Assembly: GCA_963210315.1 (NCBI GenBank)
Contig: OY723290.1
Location: 682,001 to 746,000 of the forward strand
Direction of reading: 5' to 3'
DNA: 64,000 nt
Origin: Rhynchopus euleeides
Lineage: Eukaryota > Euglenozoa > Diplonemea > Diplonemida > Diplonemidae
The translations under genes and the position numbers were made by a program. Below are positions 23,430-35,257 of the stretch, one piece after another (position 1 is the stretch's first letter; every line of letters begins with the position of its first letter). The notes beneath the pieces were generated by a model. That model was not told where the DNA came from and did not search any database. It saw only the letters and a program-made list of their open reading frames with translations.

Positions 23430-24244
23430 CAGGGCATTAGTTTGACCTTCCCGACGGAGCCTGAAACCTGGTTACCCTGGTTATTACATCACCAATTTTT
23501 TTCGCTCGGGCGCTTCGCGCCCGAGCGCCTCCTGCGCCGTTGTGACAGCGGCGTGCTATTATCTGTCTCCCCACCCCAGGTTATGCATCGTCTCGACTTC
23601 CCCGGGTTTGTGAGAGGTGTCAGACACAGCACACAATTCGCGCTGGTGCCAGGAGGAGAACCCATCTACACGCCGACAGGCTTCCTGGCACTCCGCGAGC
23701 GCCCGAAGCTTGAATTGAGGGCATGGCTGCGGCACGACGCCCAGAGTGTATACAGGCACTTGGCAATTTTCGCGTGGAGTTGCGCCCCGGGTTTCCCACC
23801 ACCCATGGTGTTGCACCAGTCAGTGGCGAAGGATACGACGCGGTTCCAGAAGCTGTCCCCAGAGATTCTGTCTGCTCCAGCAGAATGCTGCAGATGTTGG
23901 CCGCATTCCGGCTGTTGCAGAGGAGTGCAATGCTCCAGAGCAGCTCTTGCGGCACGTTCCTGGTCGATCACACACGAATCAGGGTCTCATGCTGGCTCAC
24001 CTTCGTCGTGGCCTGGGTTTCGTCAGTGAGGGACGGCGCAGAAGGGGGCTGTACCATCTTGGCATCTGCCGCAGAATGACAGATGCACTATGGCTGCTTG
24101 GTGGGGCTAGCGCAGCCTGTTACTTGGTAAGGGAAAACCCCGGTTCCGAACCAGAATTTTGACTTTTTTTTATTTTTTAAAATAACCAGGTTTCTCCAAA
24201 TCCTGGTTATCATAACCGGATAACCAGCCCAAACTAATGCCCTG
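23430..24244. mobile_element. hAT-like MITE I (815 bp)
   Basis: The ends CAGGGCATTAGTTTG and CAAACTAATGCCCTG are perfect inverted repeats of 15 bp. GCGTTTG flanks both sides (23423-23429, 24245-24251), so seven bases of the duplication are preserved. Subterminal DNA repeats AACCTGGTTA/ATAACCAGG words. A perfect hairpin (CTCGGGCGC-TTCG-CGCCCGAG) lies at about 23506-23526. It has no GC-hairpin module and no transposase. Confidence 0.85.
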
Positions 24245-24251
24245 GCGTTTG

Positions 24252-26427
24252 CAAGCCGCGTTGCACAGGGAAGGGCACCTCACCCACAACGGGACGAAGA
24301 CCTGCTTTGGGCACGATGCAGACTGCGAGGGGCAGGCAAAAATGACACAAGCAACCCTGAAGGGGGACAGGGGGGGGGGGGGGCGATGGGGCGAGGCGGG
24401 CGGAAGGAACAGAGAGAGGGGGGGGGGCAGAACGGCGAACACCAACCCCACCCCACCCCCCCCCCCCTCCTGGCAGCCCCTGCATACACGTTAGCCTTTT
24501 TTGATGTGTTGAGTGTAAGGTTGCGCCGAGCAAACTCTGTTGGCTACCACACGCACCCTTCTTGGACAGGGATACCCGCCCCCGCCCCGCAGAGACGTGC
24601 GGGGGTGGGGGCGGGGGGAGGGATGTTGGCCTCGGTGATTTTTCTCTCCGGTTTTGAAACACACTCAGGAGGGGCAGCGATTGCTGGATGCGGTGGAGTA
24701 TGCGTGGTCTCTAGTTGAAAAAGAACGGGTATGATTCACCCCACACTCTAGCAATCCATGCATGTGATGTGCCGTCAGGGAAGGGAACGATTTGCCGAGA
24801 GTGACGGAAAATCAAGTCTCCCGACACCCTGTAGCAACGTTTCACCCTGTTTCGTCAGGGGGGGGGGGGGGCGGGCGGGCTGTGCAGTGGCCTATGTTGC
24901 GCGAGATGTGTGACTTTTCTCCACCCAGCGTTGAATTGCTGGACGATGTTGACCAGCACAGCACAGGCACCACCCACCCATCTCCGCCCCCACCTTTCAT
25001 CACAACAGCCGACGGCGCTGCCAGGGTTGCACAAAATGTTGCCAGAACGGGGATTTAAAACCTATTGACCCACGCCCATACACCCCACCACGCCTGGGCG
25101 TTTCAAAGGCATTCCTGACCGAACACATCCGGGCTTCCTCCCCTCCCACACCCCATCAAACCCCCCCCCCCCGTCCGCCAGCAAGGTAAAAATGAACGCA
25201 TGAAAGAGAAAGTGAGAAAGAGGGGCTGGTGGCCTTGTGTGGTAACGGGCCTGGGGTATAAGAGAGAGAGAGAGAGAGATCAATAGGCCAAAGTGGGCCA
25301 AAAAGAAATGGACATACACCTGAGAGAGAAAAGGATTTGCACAAGGAAGCGAGCGGGGTAATGGTAGTGGTGGGGTGGGTGAGAGGGGGGGGGGTGCAGA
25401 GGTGGTTATTTTCTCGACAATCAGGGTCCGTAACCGGGCCAGGTTTGGCCCCGGTGAGGAATACACCCCTCCCCGCAGCTACGGACTTTCCTGTCATCTA
25501 CAATGTGCACTCCCCCCCCCCCTCCCCTCCCCACCCCCCCTGGTAAAGAATGGTTATGGCTTATCACACAAAAGAAACAGTATTTTTTCTCAAAGGGTGT
25601 GGGATGGCGGGCGAGAATGTGGGGGGGAGAAAATGTGAAATCATTCGTCGCGGATCAGCAATGGGAGCAGGTTGCTATTGTTGTGGTGGCATTATTTTGG
25701 GGTGTGATGGACGCCGCAGGCGTGCCAGCCCTGTTGCGCTGTGCCACGCATCTCGAGCCGCCGCTTTAGCGTCGAAAACAAAAGAAATATTGGCAAGGGC
25801 AAGGGCTTGAGAAATCACCACGGCGTTGAGGGATTAACGGTTGACCACTGGAATGCACCTGCGTGAGCCAGACCAACCACAGACCAACATCTTAATTACA
25901 CAATGCATGCCCAATGATGAATGGGCACGAATTAGGATTGTTGGTTTGGAGGAATTTGAAGGGGCGTGCATCGACTTCTACGCATGTTGTCCGAACTCCA
26001 GAGCTTTTTTCCGCAATTTTCACGAAAAAGGCCGACCCCCCCCCCCCCTGACACCTCAGCTCTAGAAGGGATTGCGCCCAGTTCTCTCTATGAACCCACA
26101 TGGTCTTGACACAAGGCCCCCGCCTCCTCGGTACCGGGAAAATCTGTGGCCTCCAGCCTGAAATTGATATTGGATAACTCCCTGCGACACATGCCTGCCA
26201 CACTTTCTGGTTCCGAAGCCCCTCTTCACTTGCATCGGGCAACGGCCAGAGTAGGCTTTGAAGTTTCTTCAGAGGAGGTATACGGCAGATTGACGTAAGA
26301 AATAGATTGCAAAAAAAGGGAAGAAGAGAACAAAAATCGAGAGCTCCATAATCGTCTAAATGTCTCAAAAGAATCACGGTGCGCAGGAAAAAAGTACAGG
26401 AGGGTGGGGTGGGGCGATTATCTTCAG
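24252..26427. other. Intergenic DNA with homopolymer tracts
   Basis: Contains G and C runs, a short (GA)n tract at about 25,260-25,280, and no recognised gene or repeat pair. Confidence 0.5.
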
Positions 26428-26435
26428 CTTTGATC

Positions 26436-27290
26436 CAGGGACAGTGGGTGCTAATGAAAAACCGGTTTGCAAAACCGGTTTTTGCCAAAACCGGTTTTTC
26501 AAAAAAAAAACTATAAAAATTTTCGGGAAAATTCCACTTTTTCCCCGACTATGCCCACCCTGCTTAGAGGGTTCACAGGTCACCTGGACACCAATAATGG
26601 CCCCACTACGAACCGCGATTGACCCAAAGAGTCCAAGAACGCGAAGGAAAAGGCCAGATGTTCGCTACCGTGGCCTCCGGCGGCTGGGGGGCTCCGCCCC
26701 CCAGACCCCCCGCTGTGCTGTGTGCCTGTCGAGTAGACATATGTACCGTTGGTGCACCATGGCAAGTGGGAAACGGCACAACACCAGGAGTACGACATTG
26801 TCGTGAGTGAAGACGGAGTACGTGCAGACTATCCCACCCCTGCACACAAGTCTGTACGACTTCCTCGTTGTCCACTGGCGATCGACATTGCCTCGCCCGG
26901 CGCTGTTGGAGCACGAAGTCCGGGGATTCCCCTTCAGCCCCCCTGTCCAGCAGTGGTCTCTCAAGGGCTTGGCGTGCACCTTCTGGCACTCCTGACGTTG
27001 CCCTACAGTTCCTGAGACAGATCCAGGGCTGGAGGCACGGCCGGATGGTGTTGTAGCAAAGGACACCTGCTCTCCCACAGCACCTCACACATCTCCAACA
27101 GGGTGTATGTGGGGTGCTGTGTGAGGTGTCCGTCGGCTTTATGAAGCAACCAAAGTCGGGATGCGGGCAGGTGCCCCGCTCACCCCATACACGGACAGGA
27201 AACGCCAAAACGGCGCCAAAAAACGGAAAACGGGAAAACCGGCAAAAACCGGCTTTTTTGCTGAATTTGGAAAGTCACCCACTATCCCTG
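26436..27290. mobile_element. hAT-like MITE H (855 bp)
   Basis: The ends CAGGGACAGTGGGTG and CACCCACTATCCCTG are inverted repeats with one mismatch. A perfect 8-bp TSD CTTTGATC flanks them (26428-26435, 27291-27298). Subterminal motif AAAACCGGTTTT is repeated on the left and AACCGGCAAAAACCGG on the right. It carries one GC-hairpin module and is non-coding. Confidence 0.92.
26660..26710 (+). repeat. GC-hairpin module, copy 5 (in H)
   Basis: Starts GTTCGCTACC rather than GTTCACTACC. The hairpin is perfect. The tail diverges (GCTGTGCTGTGTGCCTGTC). Confidence 0.85.
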
Positions 27291-27298
27291 CTTTGATC

Positions 27299-28064
27299 TT
27301 GCGAAATAAAAAAAAGTAGCGGCGGCAATTGTTTAGAGCACATCAAAAAAAATTCGCGAGTTGCAACAACGAGAAACATGCCGGAGTGAAGCGTCACAGG
27401 GGGGATTAGTGGCATTTTTTTTTGCCAAATTTCCTCTCCTCCCCAGCCCCTGCTTTGTAGTTATAAAGATGAGTACTTTATTCGGATGGCCTCCGTGCTG
27501 ACTTGAGGGCAGGTGATCCTGGCAGGAGAGTCCACTGCGGCAGCCAAACCCAGGGCCACCGACAAGCGAGCCAGCTGCCGGATGCGGAGGAAGTGTTTCC
27601 TTGAAGCCGTGGCAGCTGCGAAGCCAGGGGCCTACTCGTAGAAACCCACGACACGAATGCCCAAAAATTAATCAGAGCAGGTAAGAACGAAACTGCTGGT
27701 TTGCAGGCGCACCCCTTCCCCCCCCTGCAGTGGCAACTCGGCATCTTGGGGGACGCACACTGCACTCCCATTGCCTGGTTCGTCCATTCCACCGAAGCTT
27801 GCCACGCATAGGGGAGAGTGGCAGGACACGTCGTTCCTGATCGAGGCTGACGAGTGAAAACCACACGCGTTGTACGGGCAGCAGTTTCTCTTGAATGCGC
27901 GGGGAAAAGAAAAAAGAAAGGAGAGGACAAAGCTCTCTGCAGTTGGTTTCCAGCAAAGCCTCGTGGCTGTGATATTGAAGGGTCAGCGCTGGGGTGCCCC
28001 TTTCAGTCTGTTGTCTGTCACGGGACACACCACGTGTTGCATGTCCTTCTGCAATCTCTGCGGA
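27299..28064. other. Intergenic DNA
   Basis: No gene, RNA or paired repeat recognised. Confidence 0.45.
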
Positions 28065-28066
28065 TA

Positions 28067-28628
28067 CAGTGCCACAGAAAAGTTTCGAACACGATAAATT
28101 TTAAGATAATTTTAAGTTTTAAGACGAAAATCGCGGTTCTCGAAAAATTTTAAAACATTCTTTTGTTCAATACTTTGTTTCAAAGTCAAGGATCTTTCTC
28201 CGAAGTGTTTTCGGACAAAGATTTCTTGACAAGAGAGATACTAAAAATACTTCTTGACAGGACTGGACAGGTCGAGGTCATTCTATTTTTTCTAACGACC
28301 CTGTTGAGGTTGGACATTCCTCTTCTGGCCTCTCTGCCTGCGATCCGCAAGCTCATCCGCTTTGGGCAACTCGCAGCAAACCTGGCGATAGGGGACAGAT
28401 AGGAGTAACCTGAGTGAGGTTGAAGGATGCTGACACCCGCCTGACCCAAAGACTGCCTGTTCACAGCGCTGGAGTGTTGCACATGTGGCACATCATCCAC
28501 ACACCTCTAGGAAACTCCCATGATGCAGGAAAATAACTTTTAAAACAAAACAGAAGTTTTGAGACGAAAAAACTTTCGAACAGAGAATTTTAAAACTTTT
28601 GTTCGTTCGAAAATTTTCTGCGGCACTG
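28067..28628. mobile_element. Tc1/mariner-like MITE K (562 bp)
   Basis: The ends CAGTGCCACAGAAAA and the inverse of CAGTGCCGCAGAAAA are bounded by TA (28065-28066, 28629-28630). CAGT-type ends with a TA duplication are typical of the Tc1/mariner group. Subterminal DNA repeats TTCGAA and AATTTTAAAA words. No coding capacity. Confidence 0.65.
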
Positions 28629-29613
28629 TAAAACGGCAAAACAAAAAAGGGTAAAGATTTGCGCACTGTGGGCGCACTACTTCGAAATTTTCAGAACATT
28701 TGAATGTTTTGGATCATCGCAAAAAAGATCAGGTCACACAAGAAGAGAGCACATCATAGGCCAGTTAACATCCCACACACATCGGTCTACCTGCAACAGC
28801 ACATTTTGCCTGGGATATCAGGACATACACACGTTACGTGGTAATATTGATTTTGAGTGCAGGAACCACTGGCCTCTGAAGATACAACCTGAAAACGAAC
28901 CTTGGTTCGTGGGTGACCCCATCCGCCGTAACCTAGACAGGGCCAATAGTTTTCGATACGAAAGGGCCTCGAGGATGGGCATCAAGAAACATGAACTCTC
29001 TCAAAATGAGTCTAGGCAATAAGGAGGGAGTGCCAAAAGGGGGTGGGGTGGTTCGGGGGGGGGGGGGGGGTTCTGGCCAGGACCGGCATGCGTCAAGTGG
29101 GGCCATAACCCCTCTGCCACCGACACGACCACTTCCCCCTCTCACCCCAGCCACCCCAGGCCTCCGGGAAATAACAAAAGTATGCTTGCGAAGGGTTGGT
29201 CGCAAAATAACAAAGTCACGGGTGGGTGGATGGGGGATGGGTATTGCGGATAAAGTCAGGGCGAGATGATGACCTGGAACCACACAAAAAAGAGAAGAAG
29301 TATGAAGGAGGAATTGGCACCTCGCGCAAGAGAGAGAGAGGGGGGTGGTCATAGTTTGTAGGATATCGCGGCACAGGACAATGTTGCGTCCAGGAGAAGA
29401 ATAAAGGAGAAACATAGAGAGAGGGGGGGGGGTGCGGGGGGGGGGGGGGAGAAGGGAGATGCAAAGGCAAGGAGGAGATAAAATCACAAAAAAAACCCTG
29501 CGGCAATGCTTTTACTTTCTGCTGGTTGGGTCGTAGTATGGCGGAAGGCCATTTGACCTCTGGGGTTTTTGCAAAAACAAATCTGGAAATGGAACACTAT
29601 CGACACATGTCAC
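28629..29613. other. Intergenic DNA
   Basis: AT-rich at first, then G-run rich (29,040-29,460). No gene recognised. Confidence 0.45.
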
Positions 29614-29907
29614 TCAACACGGGGGAATGGGGAGGGGAGAGGTTGTGGTGAAACGCACACACTGGTCGGTCATCTCCTCGACCGTCTGATCCCCCGTGCC
29701 CTCCATGTAGGCCTTCAGGCAGCTCTTCGTCGTCCGCCTTCCACACATGCGACACACAGACGAGTGCGCGTCGGAGTGCAGCGCCCCGCACTCCGGAAAC
29801 ACGCAGTCGGGGGTGCCGTCCACCCCCGCTGCGTTTCCCGGAACAACCGGGGTCGGAACATCGATCCACGCCTGGTCGATGATCACGGTTGCGTTCCGGT
29901 CCGGCAT
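29614..29907 (-). CDS. Small hypothetical protein with a possible zinc-binding motif
   Basis: The frame has 97 residues from ATG at 29905-29907 (MPDRNATVI...). The start is preceded on the minus strand by an A/C-rich leader (CAACCAAACAACACA). The middle holds Cys and His residues spaced C-x4-C-x3-H-x3-H-x3-C-x2-C-x7-C (CVFPEC, ALHSDAH, CRMC, SC), which could bind zinc. I do not recognise the family. A 20-bp direct repeat lies in the leader side (29943-29962) and inside the 3' end of the frame (29643-29662). The last residues (CVRFTTTS...) come from that repeat, so the natural C-terminus may be altered. It may be a real short gene or a captured gene piece. Confidence 0.4.
   Translation of the reverse strand: MPDRNATVIIDQAWIDVPTPVVPGNAAGVDGTPDCVFPECGALHSDAHSSVCRMCGRRTTKSCLKAYMEGTGDQTVEEMTDQCVRFTTTSPLPIPPC
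29643..29662 (+). repeat. Direct repeat, left copy
   Basis: TTGTGGTGAAACGCACACAC. The identical sequence recurs at 29943-29962, exactly 300 bp away, so the two bracket the small zinc-motif frame. Confidence 0.9.
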
Positions 29908-29942
29908 TGTGTTGTTTGGTTGTTTGGGAGAGGTTGTGAGAG

Positions 29943-29962
29943 TTGTGGTGAAACGCACACAC
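29943..29962 (+). repeat. Direct repeat, right copy
   Basis: Identical to 29643-29662. The similarity extends into a diverged GAGAGGTTGTG flank on the left of both copies. Confidence 0.9.
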
Positions 29963-29997
29963 CTCGACCTGTGATGAGGTGAGATGTGGCTCTGCAA

Positions 29998-30601
29998 TTA
30001 CGGCACTACGCGTGCCGTAAACTCGAATGACCTGCTTTCTCCGTGTTCCATTTCCTCCTTCATTGCATGAGGCTACAAAAAAAAAGGGGGGGGTGAAAAA
30101 TGGGCTGTCCCAGCATCCCAGCAGTTCATACGTGACTGCCTCATACACCAGAAGCTCCATTTTCAAAGTCTGGCATCATGTGAAAAATTCCTTTCGTGAG
30201 GTCACCTGATGTTGATGTGTAAATTTGACGGTCTATTCGACCGCGGGTGCAAATTTTTTTCCCCCGAGCACTCGGCCGAGATATTCTTGAGAGCTATGGC
30301 ATGAACCAGTTGGCGGATGTCTCGCACTATCATCGAAACCGGCGATATGCTGCCATCAGGAGGGGCCTGGGGCCCTCCTGTGTTAGTCCAACCTCAGGAT
30401 ACATAGCATGAATGGTCTCGTGGCAGGATTGCAGCACTCTCGGAGAACGGTACAGCACAGGCTGCAGGGAAGATACATAGATGGCAATATAAACAAGATG
30501 GCAATATAAACACAATAAATGTACCACAATGACAGCAACGTTTCAAAAAAAGGAAACAATTAGACAGCGCCTTTGTTTGTGCGCACTATGCAATATATCT
30601 G
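29998..30601. other. Intergenic DNA
   Basis: No gene recognised. A short perfect hairpin with AGGAGGG/CCCTCCT arms lies at about 30,359-30,381. Confidence 0.45.
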
Positions 30602-30607
30602 TTCATG

Positions 30608-32635
30608 CATACATTGGGCGTTATTCCGTTACCAGTAACGGTAATAACGTTATTTTTGCGTTATTTTTTGACCCCAAAAAAGGCAGCATTTCCCGGTGAA
30701 TCTGACCCGAAACTCGGGTCCCTACCCCCCCTAAAAGAATTTTCTTGGGTAAAATATCACTCCAGGGGGCCACTCCGTGATGTCAAAAAATTGGAAAACG
30801 TTTTCTCCTAAAATAACGCGTTATTTTTCCGTTATTTTCATGAAAACTTGCGTTATTCGGACAATTTTGCGGGCGGATGGTGTAGTTTTTGGTGGAGATG
30901 GCTCCAGAATACCCCCCTGGGACCATTTTTTGGATAATAACGCACGGACATGTCGAGTTTCGTGAAAAAATCATGTTTTTTGGCTTTTTCAAGGCAAATA
31001 CTGCAGAAACCCCTGCAACCTTGCAGCATCCAATGTTCCTGGAGTGAAATTTGGAGTGAAAATCACTCCAAAATCACTCAGTGTGGACGCAGAAGTGAAT
31101 CCTTCAGGAATACACCCGCACACCTCACATTGGCGGTGTATAAACCACCTGATATTTTTACTCGTTACGAGCGACGAAGTAGCGCGAAGTAGCGACGTGC
31201 CCATTTTTTCCCGGTCCGTTCTAAAATAGTTACGTTCCAAAAGTCCGTTACTGGTGCTGTCAAAGACGCTTCGCACAATATACGCACGAACTACCCAAAG
31301 TACGCTCGGGCTACGCACGAAGTACGCAGGAACTACACAATTTGAACTTTCTTGCACCCCCCAGTCATTATTTGCACGCACTCCAGGTCCCATATTTGCA
31401 CCAGTGCAAATATGAGACCTGGAGTGCAAATATGAGGAATTTCCGAGTTCGTCGTGATGTGCAAAACATGACTGGGTTGTGCAAGAAACCATCATCTGCA
31501 CCCCGTATCGGCCTCAATTGCACCCTCGTGCAGGTAAAAAAAGGCCTCGGGCCTCCGGCCCTCGGACCGTTTTTTAATTACGCACACGACCTTCGCGCGG
31601 AAAGTGTCATTCAGCCCTGCCAAACGTGCTCTACACACCACCCCCTTCATCAGGCAAGTGGGTTTGTAAGGGTGTGTGGAAGCGTCAACGCTCGGGTGCA
31701 GGAAATTTACATTTTGGTCGCAAATGGCGTTACACATGCACTATGCACAACGTGTGCACGATTTCGGCAGAACTACGCACAACCAACGCAATTTGGACCT
31801 TTCAACAACACCATTCACGGTACTTCGATTTTGGGTGGGAAAGATGGGGCAAGGAAGTGGCAAAAACTGCGAAGAAGGTCGAAAATTTTCACATTTTCAT
31901 CAGAAACCATATTCAACGGATTCCAATTTTCGGGTGAAATCAAGCAGGTTGGCACAATGGCTCATGTTCACCCAAAAATGCACCTACCAAACCTCTTTTG
32001 CTTGATTTTTGGGACGGCATGGGTGATCCAGAGGCCAAAAATCACGATTTTTTCACCAATTCCTTCGACAACGGACAGTTCCAGACCACAAGGACCACAT
32101 TTTGGGGTCAGAATTTTCTCGGTCAAAAAATTCGAAAAATCTGAAATCTCTCGGAATTTTGAGCATTTTTTGAGATTGGCATGCCCATTTTAGACCCTTT
32201 GCGTGGCTCTAAACCCAAAAATTTGCTCGAAAATGGCCTCAAATAGCCTAAAACAGCCCATTCTGGCCACCCCGAAAAAAAAATTCGAAAAGGGTCCCCC
32301 TATAGAAGTTGCCCAAAAATACCGAAAATAACGCGGTATTACCGGTAATAACGGTAATAACGTTACCGATAACGTTATTACCGTTACTGATAACGGTATT
32401 ACCGTTACCGATAACGGTAATAACGGTAATAACGTTACCGATAACGTTATTACCGTTCCTGATAACGGTAATAACGGTATTACCGTTATCGATAACGGTA
32501 TAACGCGGAAAAATAACGTTACCGATTTTCGGATAACGTTATTCGGCCGTTCTGGAACGTTATTAACGGTAAGTTATTTTACCGAAAAAATAACGGTATT
32601 ACCGTTACTGGTAACGCAATAACGCCCGATGTATG
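30608..32635. mobile_element. TIR element G with CATAC ends and a 6-bp TSD (2,028 bp)
   Basis: The ends CATACATTGGGCGTTATT and the inverse of CATACATCGGGCGTTATT are flanked by TTCATG on both sides (30602-30607, 32636-32641). Subterminal DNA on the right (32,320-32,620) is a dense array of GGTAATAACGGT/ACCGTTATTACC words. The left has a shorter set. The AT-rich interior has no credible gene. The 283-codon frame near 31,342-32,193 has biased low-complexity content and no domain. The ends match elements A and D in their first five bases. Confidence 0.85.
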
Positions 32636-32641
32636 TTCATG

Positions 32642-32829
32642 GAATTATGTATGTTGCACTGCACGCTGCCAACAGCCTATTGTTTACTGTCACAAGCAAG
32701 ATTGTTTGTGTAAAAAACAATGAGATAGATAAAGAGATAGAGATAGTGTGTGTGTGTGTGTGCGGTGTGGGTGCGAGAGGGCTTCGTTTGCAGGACACAC
32801 GCCGAAGGAAAAATAAAAAATACGGAAGC
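32642..32829. other. Short spacer with (TG)n
   Basis: Contains a TG microsatellite at about 32,746-32,762. Nothing else recognised. Confidence 0.5.
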
Positions 32830-33084
32830 GTCGGGAGCAGGGCTGTTCCTAACTGGGGGGCTTGTTCCCCACTTTCAGGATTCTGAACTTTTTTTCTAAG
32901 AATTTTTGTAAGGGGAAAAAAAGTTTTTTTCTAAGAATTTTGTTAGGGGAATTTTTTTCTAAGGTTGTTTCGCAGAGGAAAAAACTTTTTCTAAGTTTTC
33001 CCCAGTCGACAGGGTGCGCACAAGGATGGAAGGGAAGTCTGTCCCACGTACCGTTCGCCTTGCTGGCCAACTGGAGAGCCAGAC

Positions 33085-33136
33085 GTTCACTACCGTGGCC
33101 TCCGGCGGCTGGGGGGCTCCGCCCCCCAGACCCCCC
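33085..33136 (+). repeat. GC-hairpin module, copy 6 (in M1)
   Basis: Perfect hairpin; tail CTGTGGCGTACGTCTCGTAC, then CAAGTCCTTCGAATCC. Confidence 0.85.
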
Positions 33137-33255
33137 TGTGGCGTACGTCTCGTACTCAAGTCCTTCGAATCCCATCAAGTCGGGGTCCAACCACTCCAGT
33201 CGCCTCTGAGGACGCAGCCAACTCGCACAGAATCTGTACGCCCACACGAACAGAT

Positions 33256-33307
33256 GTTCGCTACCGTGGCCTCCGGCGGCTGGGGGGCTCACGCCCCCCA
33301 AACCCCT
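33256..33307 (+). repeat. GC-hairpin module, copy 7 (in M1)
   Basis: Starts GTTCGCTACC; the loop is CTCAC in place of CTCC, and the tail is CATGTAGCGTGTGCCCGTCC. Confidence 0.85.
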
Positions 33308-34053
33308 CATGTAGCGTGTGCCCGTCCATCTATCTCACTTCCCTGGGTACAGTGCAGCGTAGGAGGTCAGCGCCGCATCCATGAAGCGCTTCTTCGAAGC
33401 CTGACTGACATCGGACAGGAGGTCGGGCTTCCCCACCTGGGAGGTACACTTGCCGCGTTCGCGACATGCGTGACACGCGACACGCTACCTGAAACGTGAG
33501 TGTGCCTTGCTAACACGGGCATTTCAACGGTCTGCCGACGACCGTTCCCCAAACCAGTAAACCAGCAGTTTTGGAAAATCGGAGAGATCACCCTACTGCG
33601 CTGAATATGGTGCGCACCACTGCAAAAATCCCCGGGAGCTTTTGAGCTTTCAGACCTGAAGGGGCCAGCAGGTGGGTGGCGTCGGGGAGTGGCAGCTTTG
33701 TAACTGTCCTCCAGCTGCTGGCATGTCCAGCCCTGGAGAGTGCCAAGGTGTATTGAGTCCCTGCGGAGCACAACCCCCGATGAGAACGAGTGCCAGATGA
33801 TCCTCATTCATTTTCAGCTGTAACGCGCATGAGGGGCACTCTCTGCCGCAAGCATCTCTGGGCATCACTCGAGAGCTGTCACATGATGACGCGGAGAGAA
33901 ATCAGAGAAAAAGTCCCGCCTGACGGGCACGCGCCTGGAAACTGTGGGGGGGCGAGCAAAAAATCCCTTGTAAAAATTCTTAGAAAAAACCTGGTTCCCC
34001 GACCCAAAAAACCTGGAAAAAGGGCTCGTTCCCCGCCCAGGCCTGGTCGGGAG

Positions 34054-34778
34054 TGTTGGTGGCACCCAGAAGCCCAAAATCACCAGCGAAACCACACACA
34101 CACAACACACCAAGCCCTCAAGACTCTTGAAGCGGCCTGACTATTTAGTGTCTTCGTCGCAGCAAGGGGGCGATATATACCACCCTTTTTATTGATTTCA
34201 CGTGTCAGTGTTTGACTTTTTCGCAACTTCATTTCTTCCTTTTTCTCCCTCTCCAACCCCACCCGTGACACCACCAGGGTTTAGCTAGCCCTGGTCCGAT
34301 TATCCCCGGTTCTTCGCTGAAGAGACGCGGCCGGGGGGAGGGGTACGAAGAGTACGCGTCGAAACCGGTGTCACGTCGTGTTGGGGAATCCTTCGGGAGT
34401 GCGATACTGAAGGGGAGGTGCTACTGCCCGTGCAGGGCGACACCGCCTTAAAACTTTATAACCACACACACAACACACCAAGTGACACATGATATAGGAT
34501 GACAATCATCCATCTCCCCGACCAACAAAGAAAGCCTCGTCCTGGGCATACAATCAATATAACCGCTTCCTAATCGCAGTGCGCAAAGGACTGGGGGTGT
34601 CACTTGCCATTATTGCAGGAGGGCCACACCAAACTCCCTCTTTGGAATGTGATCCCCCCCATGGCAACCCAGCTTGGCAATCTGCAAAGGCAACCGGGTT
34701 ACAAAACAAAATGACGCCTTCTGGACCACTCATGCAACCCCAAACAAAAACCGTGCGAACCAAAAAATGTTTGAACAC
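34054..34778. other. Spacer between the two M copies
   Basis: No gene recognised. A CA-rich direct repeat (ACACACAACACACCAAG) occurs near 34,095-34,112 and 34,465-34,481. The stretch 34,358-34,450 (GTCGAAACCGG, GTTGGGGA, GGGGAGGTGC words) has a diverged counterpart in element D near 45,550-45,640, possibly an old shared LINE piece. Confidence 0.4.
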
Positions 34779-35033
34779 CTCTGGACCAGGGCTGTTCCTA
34801 ACTGGGGGGCTTGTTCCCCACTTTCAGGATTCTGAACTTTTTTTCTAAGAATTTTTGTAAGGGGAAAAAAAGTTTTTTTCTAAGAATTTTGTTAGGGGAA
34901 TTTTTTTCTAAGGTTGTTTCGCAGAGGAAAAAACTTTTTCTAAGTTTTCCCCAGTCGACAGGGCGCGCACAAGGATGGAAGGGAAGTCTGTCCCACGTAC
35001 CGTTCGCCTTGCTGGCCAACTGGAGAGCCAGAC

Positions 35034-35085
35034 GTTCACTACCGTGGCCTCCGGCGGCTGGGGGGCTCACGCCCCCCAGACCCCC
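35034..35085 (+). repeat. GC-hairpin module, copy 8 (in M2)
   Basis: The loop reads CTCAC here, while the matching copy in M1 has CTCC. This is one of the clearest differences between the two M copies. Confidence 0.85.
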
Positions 35086-35205
35086 CTGTGGTGTACGTCT
35101 CGTACTCAAGTCCTTCGAATCCCATCAAGTCGGGGTCCAACCACTCCAGTCGCCTCTGAGGACGCAGCCAACTCGCACAGAATCTGTACGCCCACACGAA
35201 CAGAT

Positions 35206-35257
35206 GTTCGCTACCGTGGCCTCCGGCGGCTGGGGGGCACCGCCCCCCAGACCCCCG
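35206..35257 (+). repeat. GC-hairpin module, copy 9 (in M2)
   Basis: Loop reads CACC and the right flank is GACCCCCGATGTAGC. Loop bases vary while the C6 and G6 arms stay intact. Confidence 0.85.

Larger units (their letters stand above)
32838..34045. mobile_element. hAT-like MITE M, copy 1 (1,208 bp)
   Basis: It begins CAGGGCTGTTCCTAACTGGG and ends TTCCCCGCCCAGGCCTG, with a perfect 8-bp TSD GTCGGGAG (32830-32837, 34046-34053). Subterminal words TTTTTCTAAGAATTTTT appear on both sides. Two GC-hairpin modules lie inside. It is nearly identical along its length to copy 2 at 34787-35995 but has an unrelated TSD, so the pair arose by transposition and not by tandem duplication. Confidence 0.92.

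Noticed and set aside
23190-24029. 280-codon open frame
   Set aside because: It starts outside and runs into MITE I, across its boundary, and shows no domain. It is open by chance.
31342-32193. 283-codon open frame inside element G
   Set aside because: Repetitive content, no recognisable transposase or domain, and AT-rich sequence with tandem words.
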